A stretch of 64,000 nt of DNA from Paguma larvata (lineage: Eukaryota > Chordata > Mammalia > Carnivora > Viverridae). This document shows, piece after piece, positions 22,390 to 32,479 of this stretch; positions within the stretch are counted from its first letter, which is position 1; each line of letters begins with the position of its first letter. A program made the translations under genes and the position numbers. The stretch lies in the NCBI GenBank assembly GCA_030068075.1, contig CM057835.1, positions 43,506,215-43,570,214 of the forward strand. Reading direction: 5' to 3'. The notes under the pieces are model-generated. The model worked only from the letters and a program-made list of their open reading frames with translations. It did no database searches and had not been told where the DNA came from.

Positions 22390-23690
22390 GGAGAATGATA
22401 TTGATGTAACCACTCGCTATAGCACTTAAGCAGAATTAATATTATATTTACCTGCATCATAAAACTCTAAAGGTTTATGTTCTCTGTTCTTTCAAGAAAA
22501 AAAAAGAATGAGAGATTTTTAAATAAAAAAAATCACATAAAAATTCATGTACAAAACGGTTTAGGGATTCATGAATGTGAGTGCCTTGTTCAAATGATGA
22601 CTTTCACAGTAAGAGCCAAACTTAACCAGAGGACACGTATTTTCCAAAAGGAAGAAAACTAGCAAAGAAAAGTATTCTGTGTTCTTCGAGAAACAGAATA
22701 ATCAATGTTTTCATCAATAAGTGAAAAAAAAAAATAGTGAGCTTTAAAACCCAAAAATCTTTTCTTGCAAAAAGCAAGAAGCTAGGAATCAATTTTTATT
22801 CAAATGAATGTTAAATAATTTCCCCTTAATTAATTTAATGATGTAAGTATCTGATTAAAGAAGAATTCACTATGGTACAGCCCTAGGTCATGTTCAGCTT
22901 TGTTATTCCTCCCCTTCCCTGGGTATTAGAAAAGGATTCCCCCCACAGACATGACACCTGCTATCCTGGTGTCCTCCCCATTCCCAGCCCCCTCACTCTT
23001 GACCCCCACCCCTGGGCTAGGAGGGGTGATCGGAATATACTTAGGAACGAGGAAATGCAAAACAAACTAACACATGGCAAAAATTCCCCAAATTTCTAAA
23101 AAATATAGAAAAAGTAAGGGAAATGAAACGAAAGTAGAAAAATCACGAGTCTCTCCTCCCCGTGGTATGGTACAGGATAATATCATGTTGGTTGACATTG
23201 GTGCCACATGGAGCCACGTAAGAGCTGCCTGTTTACACATGGCCTCTGTTGGCCGAACCACAGACCCACCACGTGCCACAGCGTGACCCCAGATCATACA
23301 GAGGAACCATTGAAGAAAGCGTAGCCTTCACTTCTCCTCTCCACAGAACTGTAACCTACACTATCCAAACAAACTCTCTGGAGGTATGTTTACATCATGT
23401 ACAAAGAGCTGGGAGATTGACTAACAATTACAGCACATTAACAATCCTTTCTGCTAGTTCTAGCCTTAAGTGACTAAGTGTTGATGTATGGAAAAGAGGT
23501 AATTGAAAAAAAGATCCATAAATACCGTCTGTAGTCTCTAGTACTCTAAAAGTTAGCTAAGAATAGCCAGCTCAGTTCAGTGTTGCAGTTTAGTGTTGCT
23601 CTTTTTGAAAACTCTTGTTTGACAAACTCTTGTTTGAATTTGAAAGAAAAATTCTTCTTTAAGGGCATTCAGCAGTGGCCAGTGATTTAA
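22390..23690. other. Intronic sequence without an assigned element
   Basis: AT-rich to 22870, then more GC-balanced. A tandem 15-bp repeat (AAACTCTTGTTTGA plus one base) occupies 23609-23623 and 23624-23638. No gene is supported. Confidence 0.45.
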
Positions 23691-23699
23691 TCAATCATA

Positions 23700-24200
23700 G
23701 CTATGTAATGTGACCTCCATGAAAACTCTGGAAGGACAGAGTTCAGAGAAATTCTAGGTTGGTGACCATGTGCACATTCAAGGAGAGTAATACACCCAGA
23801 CAGCCTGGAAGCTTCTGTGCCCCTCCCCACATATCTCGCCCTATGCATCTTGCATCCGGCTATTCCTGGGTTATATCCTTTTATAATAAGCCAGTAATCC
23901 CATAAGTAAAATATTGCTTAGTTCTGTGAGCCTCTCCAGCAAATTAATCAAACCCAAGGAGGGGGTGTTGGCACCTTCCATCTATAGCTCGTCAGACAAT
24001 TGGCATCTAAAGTGAGGGGTGGGAGGCAGTAATGTAGGGCTGAGCCCTTCATCTGTGGAATCTGTCACTCTTTCCAGGTAGGTAGTGTCCAAACTGAGTT
24101 AAATTTGTGGGATACCCAGGCAGCGTCCATGGAGAACTGAGTTAATGGTTTGGTGTGTTAAGGAAAAAACACACATTGGACTAATATCAGAATTCGCAGC
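23700..24200 (+). mobile_element. Probable LTR-type (endogenous retrovirus-like) relic
   Basis: 'TATATCCTTTTATAATAAGC', 'GTTCTGTGAGCCTCTCCAGC', 'CAAACCCAAGGAGGGGGTGT' and 'GGGCTGAGCCCTTCATCTG' in this order are familiar from ancient mammalian LTR elements. I cannot name the family. It is non-coding and truncated. Confidence 0.4.
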
Positions 24201-24687
24201 CTTTGACTCACACCCAGGACCAGTGAGAACATAAGCTCTGAAACCAGACTTCTAACTTGCTAGTGCCTGATAGTAAATCCTTCTTTTGGTTTAGCTTAGT
24301 TTAGCTTAGAGATGGCATCTCTTCGTGTTCATTGCAAAGGATGTAAACTTTGAATTCCATTAACTGAGGAGGACTAATCATTCAAATACAAATAAGATAC
24401 AGCTGTTTCCCAAAGTTCTGGTTTGGTGTTTTGCTTCCTTCTCTCTACTTGTAAAATGAGTCTTGCATCCTGAAGCTCCCCGTCATGTCTCTACAGAAGA
24501 TTGCCTGATACTGACCTCTTTCCTGAGCTCACTTTCTTCACCCTCTCGGATGTCTTCCTGGTATTTTAAACTTAACCAATGCGGAGCTGAGCTGGTGATC
24601 CCACCGCCACCATTACTCACCAAATGTACTGCTTTCACCTGGCTCTCTCTCCTTATTTCCATCTTCGCATGAAGCACTCTTCTCCCA

Positions 24688-24743
24688 AGTAACTACGTCT
24701 TGTAACTAGTAACTAGATCTTGTAACTAGTAACTAGATCTTGG
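24688..24743 (+). repeat. 20-bp tandem repeat, 2.8 copies
   Basis: The unit AGTAACTAGATCTTGTAACT occurs at 24688-24707 (two differences), 24708-24727 (exact) and partly at 24728-24743. Confidence 0.95.
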
Positions 24744-24754
24744 CCATCTCTGAA

Positions 24755-24870
24755 CACTGACTAATGCACAGAATTGTTGAATCATCATCATTATAGACCT
24801 GAAAGTAGTATAACACTATGTGTTACTTATCCTTGAATAAAAAAGATTGAAAATAAAAAAACAATACACA
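24755..24870 (+). mobile_element. L1 3'-terminal fragment
   Basis: 'CACAGAATTGTTGAATCATC', 'TTATAGACCTGAAAGTAGTA' and 'TAACACTATGTGTTACTTAT', then AATAAAAAAG and an A-rich stretch, match the end of carnivore L1. Confidence 0.7.
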
Positions 24871-25039
24871 AAGCAAGAAAAAATAATGACGGCCATCTTT
24901 AATTCCTTTCTTTCCATTCTCCCACTGCCCCAGGCCCCCCCATCTGAATTGCTAAGGCTGCTCTACTCACCCAGTAAGTCACATTCAACTTCATTCTTGC
25001 CTGTGTCCCCCCTCCTCCAGCCAAAGCATCGTTAGATTA

Positions 25040-25402
25040 ATTCTCATACAGTTTTGGCCAATTTCTGGCTCAAAAATCTTCTAGAGCTCCCTGAGCAAAC
25101 AAATGTAAAAATTTCTCCCTAAGTACTTAGGGCCCTCCATGATATTGGTTTATCATACAGGTTTTGCCTTGCCTCATATTACTCAATAATATACATACAG
25201 ACTCCTCTGAAGTCAAGTGCAACTGTCCACTACTCCCTGTACATACCCCATGCTCTTCCTAGTTCTGTACTTTTGTTCATGCTCTTCCTTCTATGTGAAA
25301 TACCTTTCCCCCAACCTGCTTCTGCTACTAACCTACCCAGATCAAATGTGATTGCCTCCATGAGACATTCCCAGTTTCTCCCACCAAACATTACCTCTTC
25401 TC
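25040..25402 (+). repeat. Possible L2 relic interrupted by a SINE
   Basis: 'TAGGGCCCTCCATGATATTG', 'CCCCATGCTCTTCCTAGTTC' and 'CAGATCAAATGTGATTGCCT' resemble sense L2. The sequence resumes after the SINE at 25612. Confidence 0.45.
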
Positions 25403-25611
25403 TTTTTTTTTTTTTACACGTATTTATTTTGAGAGAGAGAGCACGAGCAGGGGAGGGTCAGAGAGAGAGGGAGAGAGAGAGAATCCCAAGCAGGCTCTGC
25501 CCTGTCAGTGCAGAGCCTGATGCAGGGCTTGAACTCACAAAATGCGAGATCATGACCTGAGCCGAAACCAAGAGTCAGATGCTTAACCGACTGAGCCACC
25601 CAGGCGGCCCC
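25403..25611 (-). mobile_element. Carnivore tRNA-Lys SINE, antisense
   Basis: Poly-T tail end, TTATTTTGAGAGAGAGAGCA, AATCCCAAGCAGGCTCTGCC, and head complement CTGAGCCACCCAGGCGGCCC. Target duplication ACCTCTTCTC with following Ts lies at 25393-25402 and 25612-25621. Confidence 0.97.
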
Positions 25612-25909
25612 ACCTCTTCTCTTTTTTATTTGTGCCACTTCTGTGGAAATGTTCAATCTCCCTCATTCTCTTTAGGGCCAAAGAATTTCAGTACCTAGAA
25701 ACAAACTGAGAAACCATCTGTACTTGAAACATTGTCATTATGCACCAAAGAGAAAGCAAAGACCAGAGGAGTGAAGTTATGTGCTAAATACTTTATGACT
25801 TGACCAGAAAGACGAAGCCAAGACCAGAAAAGTCTGAAAGTGAATCCATCCTCATTTCTACTGTATTTGATCTGAGAGCTTATACAATTTACTAAAAGTC
25901 CCTTACAGC

Positions 25910-26035
25910 TCCGCAATTTCACGTTGTTGCCTTTTTGTGTGCTCATTGTGTTTCCCCAGCACGCCAACATATTGTCCAGAATAGATGCTCATTAAAATAT
26001 TGCTGTAGGTTCAAATGAATGAATTTCACTAGAGT
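25910..26035 (+). repeat. L2 3'-end relic
   Basis: 'GTGTTTCCCCAGCACGCCAA', 'GTCCAGAATAGATGCTCATT' and 'GGTTCAAATGAATGAATTTC' match the L2 3' terminus. Confidence 0.5.
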
Positions 26036-26039
26036 CAAA

Positions 26040-28610
26040 GCATCTCCAGGCTTGGGGGTAATCTGAAAATCCTTTGGCCTGAGGCTGTGGCTGTTGAGAG
26101 CTCATCCATTCTTTACTTAACCAGTATTTTTGAGTAGTTCAAATTACATCTTTAACTCATAAAATTTGAAAATTTAATTGAATACCCCAAATGTGTTTAG
26201 AGGAAAGGAAAGGAAAACAACATTAATGCATCTATCTCTTAGGCTGAATTAAATTCATTTTGATTCTGGATTGTCAACTCAGACTCAAATTATTTAACTA
26301 TTATTGAACTATCACCGTAGCCATGTCAAACACTTTCTAAAATGAGCTAAGAAATAAGTAATAGCAATCTAATGTTTCAGCTCATACCATAAAATGTAGA
26401 AAAGGTATTTTCCTGCCTCTCTCACACAGGTGCGTGTATACACGTATGTGTGCTCACAATGACACAACCCACATATACACACACAATCCACTTGCACCAC
26501 AGTTACCTCTGAAAAATAGATTACTGTGGCTGCAGAGTGAAATTCTCTGACGGTGGTGAAGAATTAAGTCATTTATTATTATGACAATTAAACTGTTATC
26601 ACTATTGCCATTGTTATTTAAAGCCTGATTGGGTGCCTGCCTTTTTCTGAAGTAAAATTATAAACAACGAATACCGATTTTTCAGGTGTGAAGAGATCAA
26701 GGTAGTAGCTGTAATATGACTACCTGAGGATCTCTCTTTCCAGATAGTTCTCGGTGGGGGATAAAAAAGCAGTTAATGGCACTCTTTGGGACAAAGTGGA
26801 GAGATAACAGGTCTACACTATATATATATATTGGTACATGGTCTTCATAGGCATTTGTCACAGAAACAGACTGACTTCAACCAACAGATTACATCAAACT
26901 CATTTTCTAGACAAAGAAACTGAGGCTTGACAGGGAAGGAAGTATCAGCCCGGAGAGAGGGGATCATGAGCTCCTGTAATTCACTTAGCCCCTAGGTTCC
27001 TGCACCTCTCATCCTTTTTCCTCTCAGTGTTTCAGGGCATTGTTCCTTCAGTCTGCACTGAGTTGGTTGGAGGTAGGCACCATAGGTTTGATTGATACAG
27101 CAATTTGCATCTCAAGGCATCGCTCGATAAATACAGTGCAATGAAAGGCCACTCTCTCACAAACCAATTTCCCCCTCTGGGCTGACTTTAGAAGCTCATT
27201 GATGTCACTTCCTTCCTCAGTCAGCAAGTGAATTTTCTTTAATTCTCAAGACCAGCTGTCCATGCTGTCAACAGAAAGTTATTAAAATTCCTTTAAAGTG
27301 AATAAAAATAGCCTAAAAGCAAATGTACTTGGAAACAGGAAAGAATCAGTATGCAAAGTCCACAAACCTCTGAGCAAAATAATGTTGATCCAACCAGAGA
27401 TTTCAAACATTGTATATTCAAGATGCTAGAAAAAAATAATTAAAAGATGCTAAACCACATACTTCTTAATCTTTCATTAGCAAAGGCTTAGGCAGTTACA
27501 ATTTATCCCCTAAATTCCATTCCTCTTTTTCAAATATGATTTGAATAAACTTGGGAATGACTTAGGTTTTCCTTAAGTGGGATTCCCTCCTTTTTTTCTT
27601 GCATCGGCCAGGGAATATTTACATCTCCACCAGCCTAAGACTATCCGTAAGCAAGAGAAAAAAAATTATCATTAGCCGCAATCATAACCACTAGGGCCAC
27701 AAAATAATTATATAATTATATATTTTAATTCATTAGAGTTGTAGTAGCTCAAGGGAGAAGATGGTTTTTCTTACATTTAAATAACTGTAACTCACAGAAA
27801 TGATCTGTCTGGCCTCTGAGTCCCTGTGATCCTCAGCCTACTTAATGACCTCAGTCGCTAGAAGCCTGCCCTGTTATCTGCTGAATCAGCCCTTGCCTTA
27901 CCCCTCGGTCTCCCGGCATGGCTCCTGCCTTGTTGTCGGAGCTGGACATAACCTGGCCACTTGTCCCACCAACAGTCCCCTGCCTCTTCCTCATTTGGAC
28001 AGATGACACAAATCCTGGACTCGCTCTGACCCTTTGCCAAGGAAACTTGTGCCAAGCCCACGACACAGCCCAGGTTTGTGTCTTGAGTTCCTACCTAGAG
28101 CTGTAGTTGGGGCTCTCACAGATGTATTACTCTTAAACTTCTGGAAGTCAGGCACTCCAAAATGATTTCACTAGACTAGAATAAAGGTACGGCAAGACTG
28201 CATACCTTCAGGAGACTCGAGGGAGGAGAATCCACTTCCTTTCCTTTTCCAAGTCTAGAGGCTGCCCACATTCCTGGCTCCTGGCCCGCTTCCTCACTGC
28301 ATCACTCCGGCCCCTGCCTCTCCTTTGCTTTCCTTTGATTCTCCTCCCTCTCTCTTAGAAGGACCCTTGTGATTACATTGGCCGCGTCCCGATTCCCAGA
28401 TAATCTTCCCATCTCAAGACCCTGAATCACATCCTCAAAGCCCTTTGCCATGGAAGGTATCATATTCACAGGTTTCAGAGATTCGGATGTGACCATTTGG
28501 GGGGGGGGCATTATTCTGTTTATCATAATTGCCCTGTCAGTTTTCATAACATACAGATATCTTCATTTTAATTCTGGGGACAAGCCCAGAGGGCTCCCCT
28601 TATAACTTCT
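26040..28610. other. Intronic sequence, mostly unassigned
   Basis: AT-rich sequence with an AC/TG-rich patch at 26425-26490, a short (TA)n at 26819-26831 and a G-run at 28499-28508. 'CATTTTCTAGACAAAGAAAC' near 26900 hints at a MIR complement. The short frames at 27851-28106 overlap on both strands and have no domain evidence. Confidence 0.4.
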
Positions 28611-28619
28611 CTTTAAATT

Positions 28620-29160
28620 CTGTTCCTTTTCCCACTGTGTGTTTGGTAATACCATTACTCACAAGCTCCCCTAGCTGAAAACCTAGGGGATGCTCTCGCT
28701 CCCTGCTCGTGTACTTCCCACATCCATTCATTCTCCAGAACCTACCTCAGAAAGACCACCAGCTCCAGGCGTTCCCCCCATCTCTGCTGTCCCTCCTGGA
28801 CTGAGACCCTCATCACTCCCACCTGTGCAGCGGGCATGCCTATTGCTCTCTCTGCCACCTGTCTGCCCCTCACCATCAGCCCATCCTCCACACCACCACC
28901 AAAGTCATCTTTCTCAAGCACAGCTTTGGTTGCCTCACCCCCTCCTGAAAACCCCTTCTCAGCCTCACCTCACGCCAACATCCCATGGCTGTTCCCTTAC
29001 CCTCTTCCCACACCCCATACTTCCCACCTGCTCTGGTATATGCTTTCACTCCATAAGCCACTCAGAACACCTCAAGAGTCATCCAGATACACCGTCTTCT
29101 TGCCTCTGAGACTGTTCTTGTCACAGCTCCTTGGAATGCCCTCCGAATGCCCTTTGTTTA
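28620..29160 (+). repeat. L2 LINE relic
   Basis: 'AAGTCATCTTTCTCAAGCAC', 'CTGAAAACCCCTTCTCAGCC' and 'CAGCTCCTTGGAATGCCCTC' occur in the order of sense L2. The two long proline/serine-rich open frames here (139 and 161 codons) are explained by pyrimidine-rich L2 sequence, not by a gene. Confidence 0.55.
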
Positions 29161-29174
29161 TCCTTTGCCTGCAA

Positions 29175-29325
29175 AATTCATACTTATTTCATTTTAATCC
29201 TCACAAATCTGTAGAGGGTAGATACTATGAACTCTTTGTTACAGACAGCCAAACAGGCAGGGCATTAGCTAACAGGTCCCAAATCAAACATCTAGTAAAT
29301 GGTAGGGCTGTAATTAGGTAGCCAG
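29175..29325 (-). repeat. MIR SINE relic, antisense
   Basis: 'TTCATTTTAATCCTCACAAA', 'TAGAGGGTAGATACTATGAA' and 'CATCTAGTAAATGGTAGGGC' match the MIR complement. Confidence 0.6.
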
Positions 29326-29529
29326 TTGCTGTCTCTCCATTTGCTAGAGTCCAGTGGGCTGCTACATTATTACAGGATAATGATTTGATCATTTGGGCTC
29401 TCATTCTTCTCTTGAATTCCTTCGGATTTCCCTTGGTGCCTAAGGAAACGAAGCTAAGATTTTATAGTGAGGCTGCCATCCCCGATATCCTGTCCAGCCT
29501 ATTCTGCAGTTAGCGACAAGAGTTGAGTG

Positions 29530-29900
29530 ATCTTTGAAAAATGCAGATTTGACCACTTGATTCCAATGTTCCTCCCCACACCCTGGCCCAAACTTCCTTA
29601 ATGGCTGACTTCCCACTGCTCTTGTCATGATCATAAATCTCCCCTAGGGGTCTATATCACTAGCTGCCCGGCGTCATCTGACACCACATACCCTGACCCT
29701 TGTTTCTCTACTCTGGCCATGTTGGCTTCCTTTCCAGGCCTTGGATGCCCTCGGCTCCCCCTTGTCACATGGTTCTGCACATGCTCTCCCTTCTGCATGG
29801 ATGTTCTCCTCCCTCTTCTTGGCAATACGGACGATCTGATTCAAAAGGCCAAGCTTTTCCCACAAATCATGTTGCCTCTTCCTTAAACATTTGGCGTATA
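29530..29900 (+). repeat. L2 LINE relic
   Basis: 'CTTCCTTAATGGCTGACTTC', 'CTACTCTGGCCATGTTGGCT' and 'GCACATGCTCTCCCTTCTGC' follow sense L2 landmarks. Confidence 0.6.
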
Positions 29901-30194
29901 ATTCAACAAAGAATCTAACTATTAAAACATATCAAGAATATTATTGGGCAAGGCCATTAAAAAATAAAAAAATTGGTTCTTATTGTCTAAGAACCCCAAG
30001 ATTGGCCCCTGGTATTTTGTGACAGTGACATGATTAAATAGTCCACTCTTAACTGTCATTCCATTCTGTATGCTCCTTATACTTACACTGTGTCTCATGT
30101 AACACCTTGCCTGGTATAGAACACTTAGTAAAATTCTCAAATATACTTATTTTTGGTGGATTAATTGATTGGTAAGTATCGATTATTCATTACA

Positions 30195-30408
30195 TATCTT
30201 AAAAAAAAACAGTTTGGCAGTTTCTTAAACAACTAAACATTCAGCTACCATACAACCCAGCAACTGCACTTCTGGGCATTTATCCTAGAGAAGTAAAGAC
30301 TTGCACTCACAAAAATCCTTCTACACAAATGTTGATAGAAGTTTTATTCATAATAGCTAGAAACTACCCAGATGCCCTTCAATGGGTGAATGGTTAGATA
30401 CACTTTAA
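30195..30408 (+). mobile_element. Older L1 fragment, 5' segment (split by a younger L1)
   Basis: 'CATACAACCCAGCAACTGCA', 'TTCTGGGCATTTATCCTAGA' and 'CAATGGGTGAATGGTTAGAT' are degenerate L1 ORF2 3' sequence in sense orientation. The continuation (GTACATCCATACCTTGGAAT) is found only after 30944. Confidence 0.8.
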
Positions 30409-30944
30409 TGTCCATCCACTGATGAATGGATAAAGAAGATGTGGTATATGTATATATATACATATATGTGTGTGTGTATATATATAACACATACATACAG
30501 ACAATGGAATACTACTCAGCAATCGAAACGAATGAAATCTTACCATTTGCAACAATGTGGATGGAGCTAGAATGTATTATGCTAAGCAAAACAATCAGGC
30601 AGAGAAAGACAATTAGCATGATTTCATTCATGTGGAATTTAGGAAACACTCGTGTGAACATAGGGGAAGGGAAGGAAAAAGAAGATAAAACCAGAGAGGG
30701 AGGCAAACCATAAGAGACTCTTAAACAGAGAACAAATTGAGGGTTGCTGGGGGGGAGGTGGGTGGAGGAATTGGCTAAATGGGTGATGGGCATTAAGGAG
30801 GGCACTTGTCGCAATGAGCACTGGGTGTTATATGTAAGTGATGGATCACTGGGTTCTCTTCCTGAAACCAAGATTACACTGTACATTAGCTAACTTGAAT
30901 TTAAAAAATAATAAATTTTAAATACATACATACATACTTTTGTA
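30409..30944 (+). mobile_element. Younger carnivore L1 3' end nested in older L1
   Basis: 'GATGAATGGATAAAGAAGAT', an internal TA/TG microsatellite (about 30448-30488), 'CAATGGAATACTACTCAGCA', 'GTGGATGGAGCTAGAATGTA', 'GATTTCATTCATGTGGAATT', 'GAGCACTGGGTGTTATATGT' and an A-rich end with (CATA)n. It is 5'-truncated and carries only the end of ORF2 plus the 3' UTR. The 95-codon frame is the remnant of ORF2. Confidence 0.88.
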
Positions 30945-31400
30945 CATCCATACCTTGGAATACTACTCCTCAATGAAAAGCAATGAACGTACAGGAATAC
31001 ACACAGCAACATGGATAAATCTCTGGAGAACCCTGCTGAGGGAGAAAAACCTACCTTAAAGATTATAAAATGTATGATTCCATTTATATAATATTCTTGA
31101 AATGTCAAAATGATAGAAACGAAGAACAGATTAGTGGGTGCCTGCGGCCAAGAAGAGGGAGGAGGTGGGAGGAAATAGGTGTGGCTATAGAAGGACACTT
31201 TGAAAGATCTCTGTGGTGTCTGAAATGCTCTGTATGCTGACTGCCTCAAGGCCAGCATCTTGGTTGTGATACCATGCCGTCACTCTTCCAGATGTCACCA
31301 TTGGGGGAAACTGGGTAAAGGGACACAGGATCTGTCTGTATTATTTCCTGCAAATGCAAGTGACTACACCATTATCTTAATTAAAATTTTAAAAGGATCT
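30945..31400 (+). mobile_element. Older L1 fragment, 3' segment
   Basis: It resumes the interrupted L1 at 'TGTACATCCATACCTTGGAA', then 'GATTCCATTTATATAATATT', 'GGAAATAGGTGTGGCTATAG' and the 3' UTR-like end 'CACCATTATCTTAATTAAAA'. Confidence 0.78.
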
Positions 31401-31590
31401 GTTTAATAGAGTATCGTACCAAGGTGTTCACAAGCACAGAATACCATAGTGAGATAAAATTTCTCCTCTCTTTCTTGATGGTTTGTTGTTTATTTATTAT
31501 TACTAAGGACTTTTTTCCCTTTTACTTAAGACATATTACAACTCTGATCGCATTCAGGCTGTTTTTACCATGGAGGTTTATTATTTTATT

Positions 31591-31790
31591 TATTTTTTTA
31601 AGTTTATTTCTTTATTTTGAGAGAGAGAGAGCATGAGTTGGGAAGGGGCAGAGAGAGGGGGGGTCAGAGGGTCCAAAGCCGGTTCTGCACTGACAGCTGC
31701 AAGCTCGATGCAGGTATTGAATCCATGAACCATAAGATCATGACCTGATCCAAAGTCAGACACTTAACCAATCGAGCCAGCCAGGCGCCC
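31591..31790 (-). mobile_element. Carnivore tRNA-Lys SINE, antisense
   Basis: Tail complement TTTATTTTGAGAGAGAGAGA, body TTCTGCACTGACAGCTGCAA, and head complement ATCGAGCCAGCCAGGCGCCC. It is followed by a G-rich patch at 31792-31810. Moderately diverged. Confidence 0.95.
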
Positions 31791-31810
31791 TGGGGGGGGA
31801 GGGGGTGGGC

Positions 31811-32430
31811 GGTGTTATTTTAATGTCATTTTTCTTTACACCCCCTGTTGTCTTTCATGCATTATTCTGGTTTTTTTTTTCCACGTCCTGACCTTTTATA
31901 AAACTGTGGGTTTTCGCTTTATTCTCTGCAGTACTATAACAACAAAGTATAATAATGTCCTTATTATCTTCACAGGTGAGGGGAAAGTTTTTAAAAGTAG
32001 CACCTCTGCTACCTGCCACATTAGATGCCCTTGTCTAGTCTTCCAGGTTCCATGAGCTCAGTGTTTGTATTCCACCTGAACAGGTTGTCATTGTTTGGAA
32101 ACCTTGGATTGGCTGTTGCTCAAATTTTTATTCGGTCCTTTTCATCTCTTCACTTCGCTGCCAACGTTTAAAACATTCTTCTGGTATCACCCTTACCGGA
32201 TTTCCACTCTGTTTTCTATTACCTTTGCCTAATGTGGTTTATTAAGGATTTGGCTTTTTTTTTTTTTATTCCAATTAGCGGCATGATTGTAAAGGTCCGT
32301 ACTGCAATACAAATGTTTGCGCAGAGAGGCCATGACTGCTTTGAAATTTTGAGTGAGAATAAGCAGGATCGGTACCGCGTTTAATTCATTTTCACACTTT
32401 AACGTCCCATTTATTTCTGCTTTCTCTTTC
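31811..32430. other. CHST9: Intron end upstream of the CHST9 38-nt exon
   Basis: AT-rich intronic sequence with T-runs at 31871-31880 and 32249-32260. The last 25 bases are pyrimidine-rich and form the acceptor of the 38-nt exon. No other element was assigned. Confidence 0.5.
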
Positions 32431-32432
32431 AG

Positions 32433-32470
32433 TGACTAGAGAACAAACCCAGGAACATATCACCAACCAG
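32433..32470 (+). CDS. CHST9: CHST9 penultimate coding exon (38 nt)
   Basis: This small coding exon belongs to carbohydrate sulfotransferase 9 and encodes part of the luminal stem between the membrane anchor and the catalytic domain. It is preceded by a pyrimidine-rich acceptor (TTTCTCTTTCAG) and followed by a GTATTT donor. The first two bases (TG) complete a codon begun in an upstream exon; if that exon supplies an A, the codon is Met. The next twelve codons read TREQTQEHITNQ. The end of this peptide (QEHITNQ) is the stem sequence I recall at residues 74-80 of human CHST9. The exon ends in phase 0 and the terminal exon at 58537 begins in phase 0, so they join in frame. It is too short to appear in an ATG-to-stop search. 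The preceding exon was not found in this window. The call rests on splice signals, phase and peptide match together. Confidence 0.87.
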
Positions 32471-32479
32471 GTATTTCCT

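Larger units (their letters stand above)
1..32432 (+). other. CHST9: CHST9 upstream intron (partial)
   Basis: Everything upstream of the 38-nt exon is read as one intron continuing beyond the left edge. I looked for the preceding CHST9 exons (signal-anchor and proximal stem) and did not recognise them. The interval consists of SINE, L1, L2 and MIR relics, microsatellites and unassigned sequence. The reading frames in it are mostly short and low in complexity or overlap repeats. Confidence 0.6.

Noticed and set aside
28690..29321. Two overlapping long plus-strand frames (139 and 161 codons)
   Set aside because: Pyrimidine-rich L2 and MIR relic sequence accounts for the lack of stops. Peptides are proline/serine biased with no domain.
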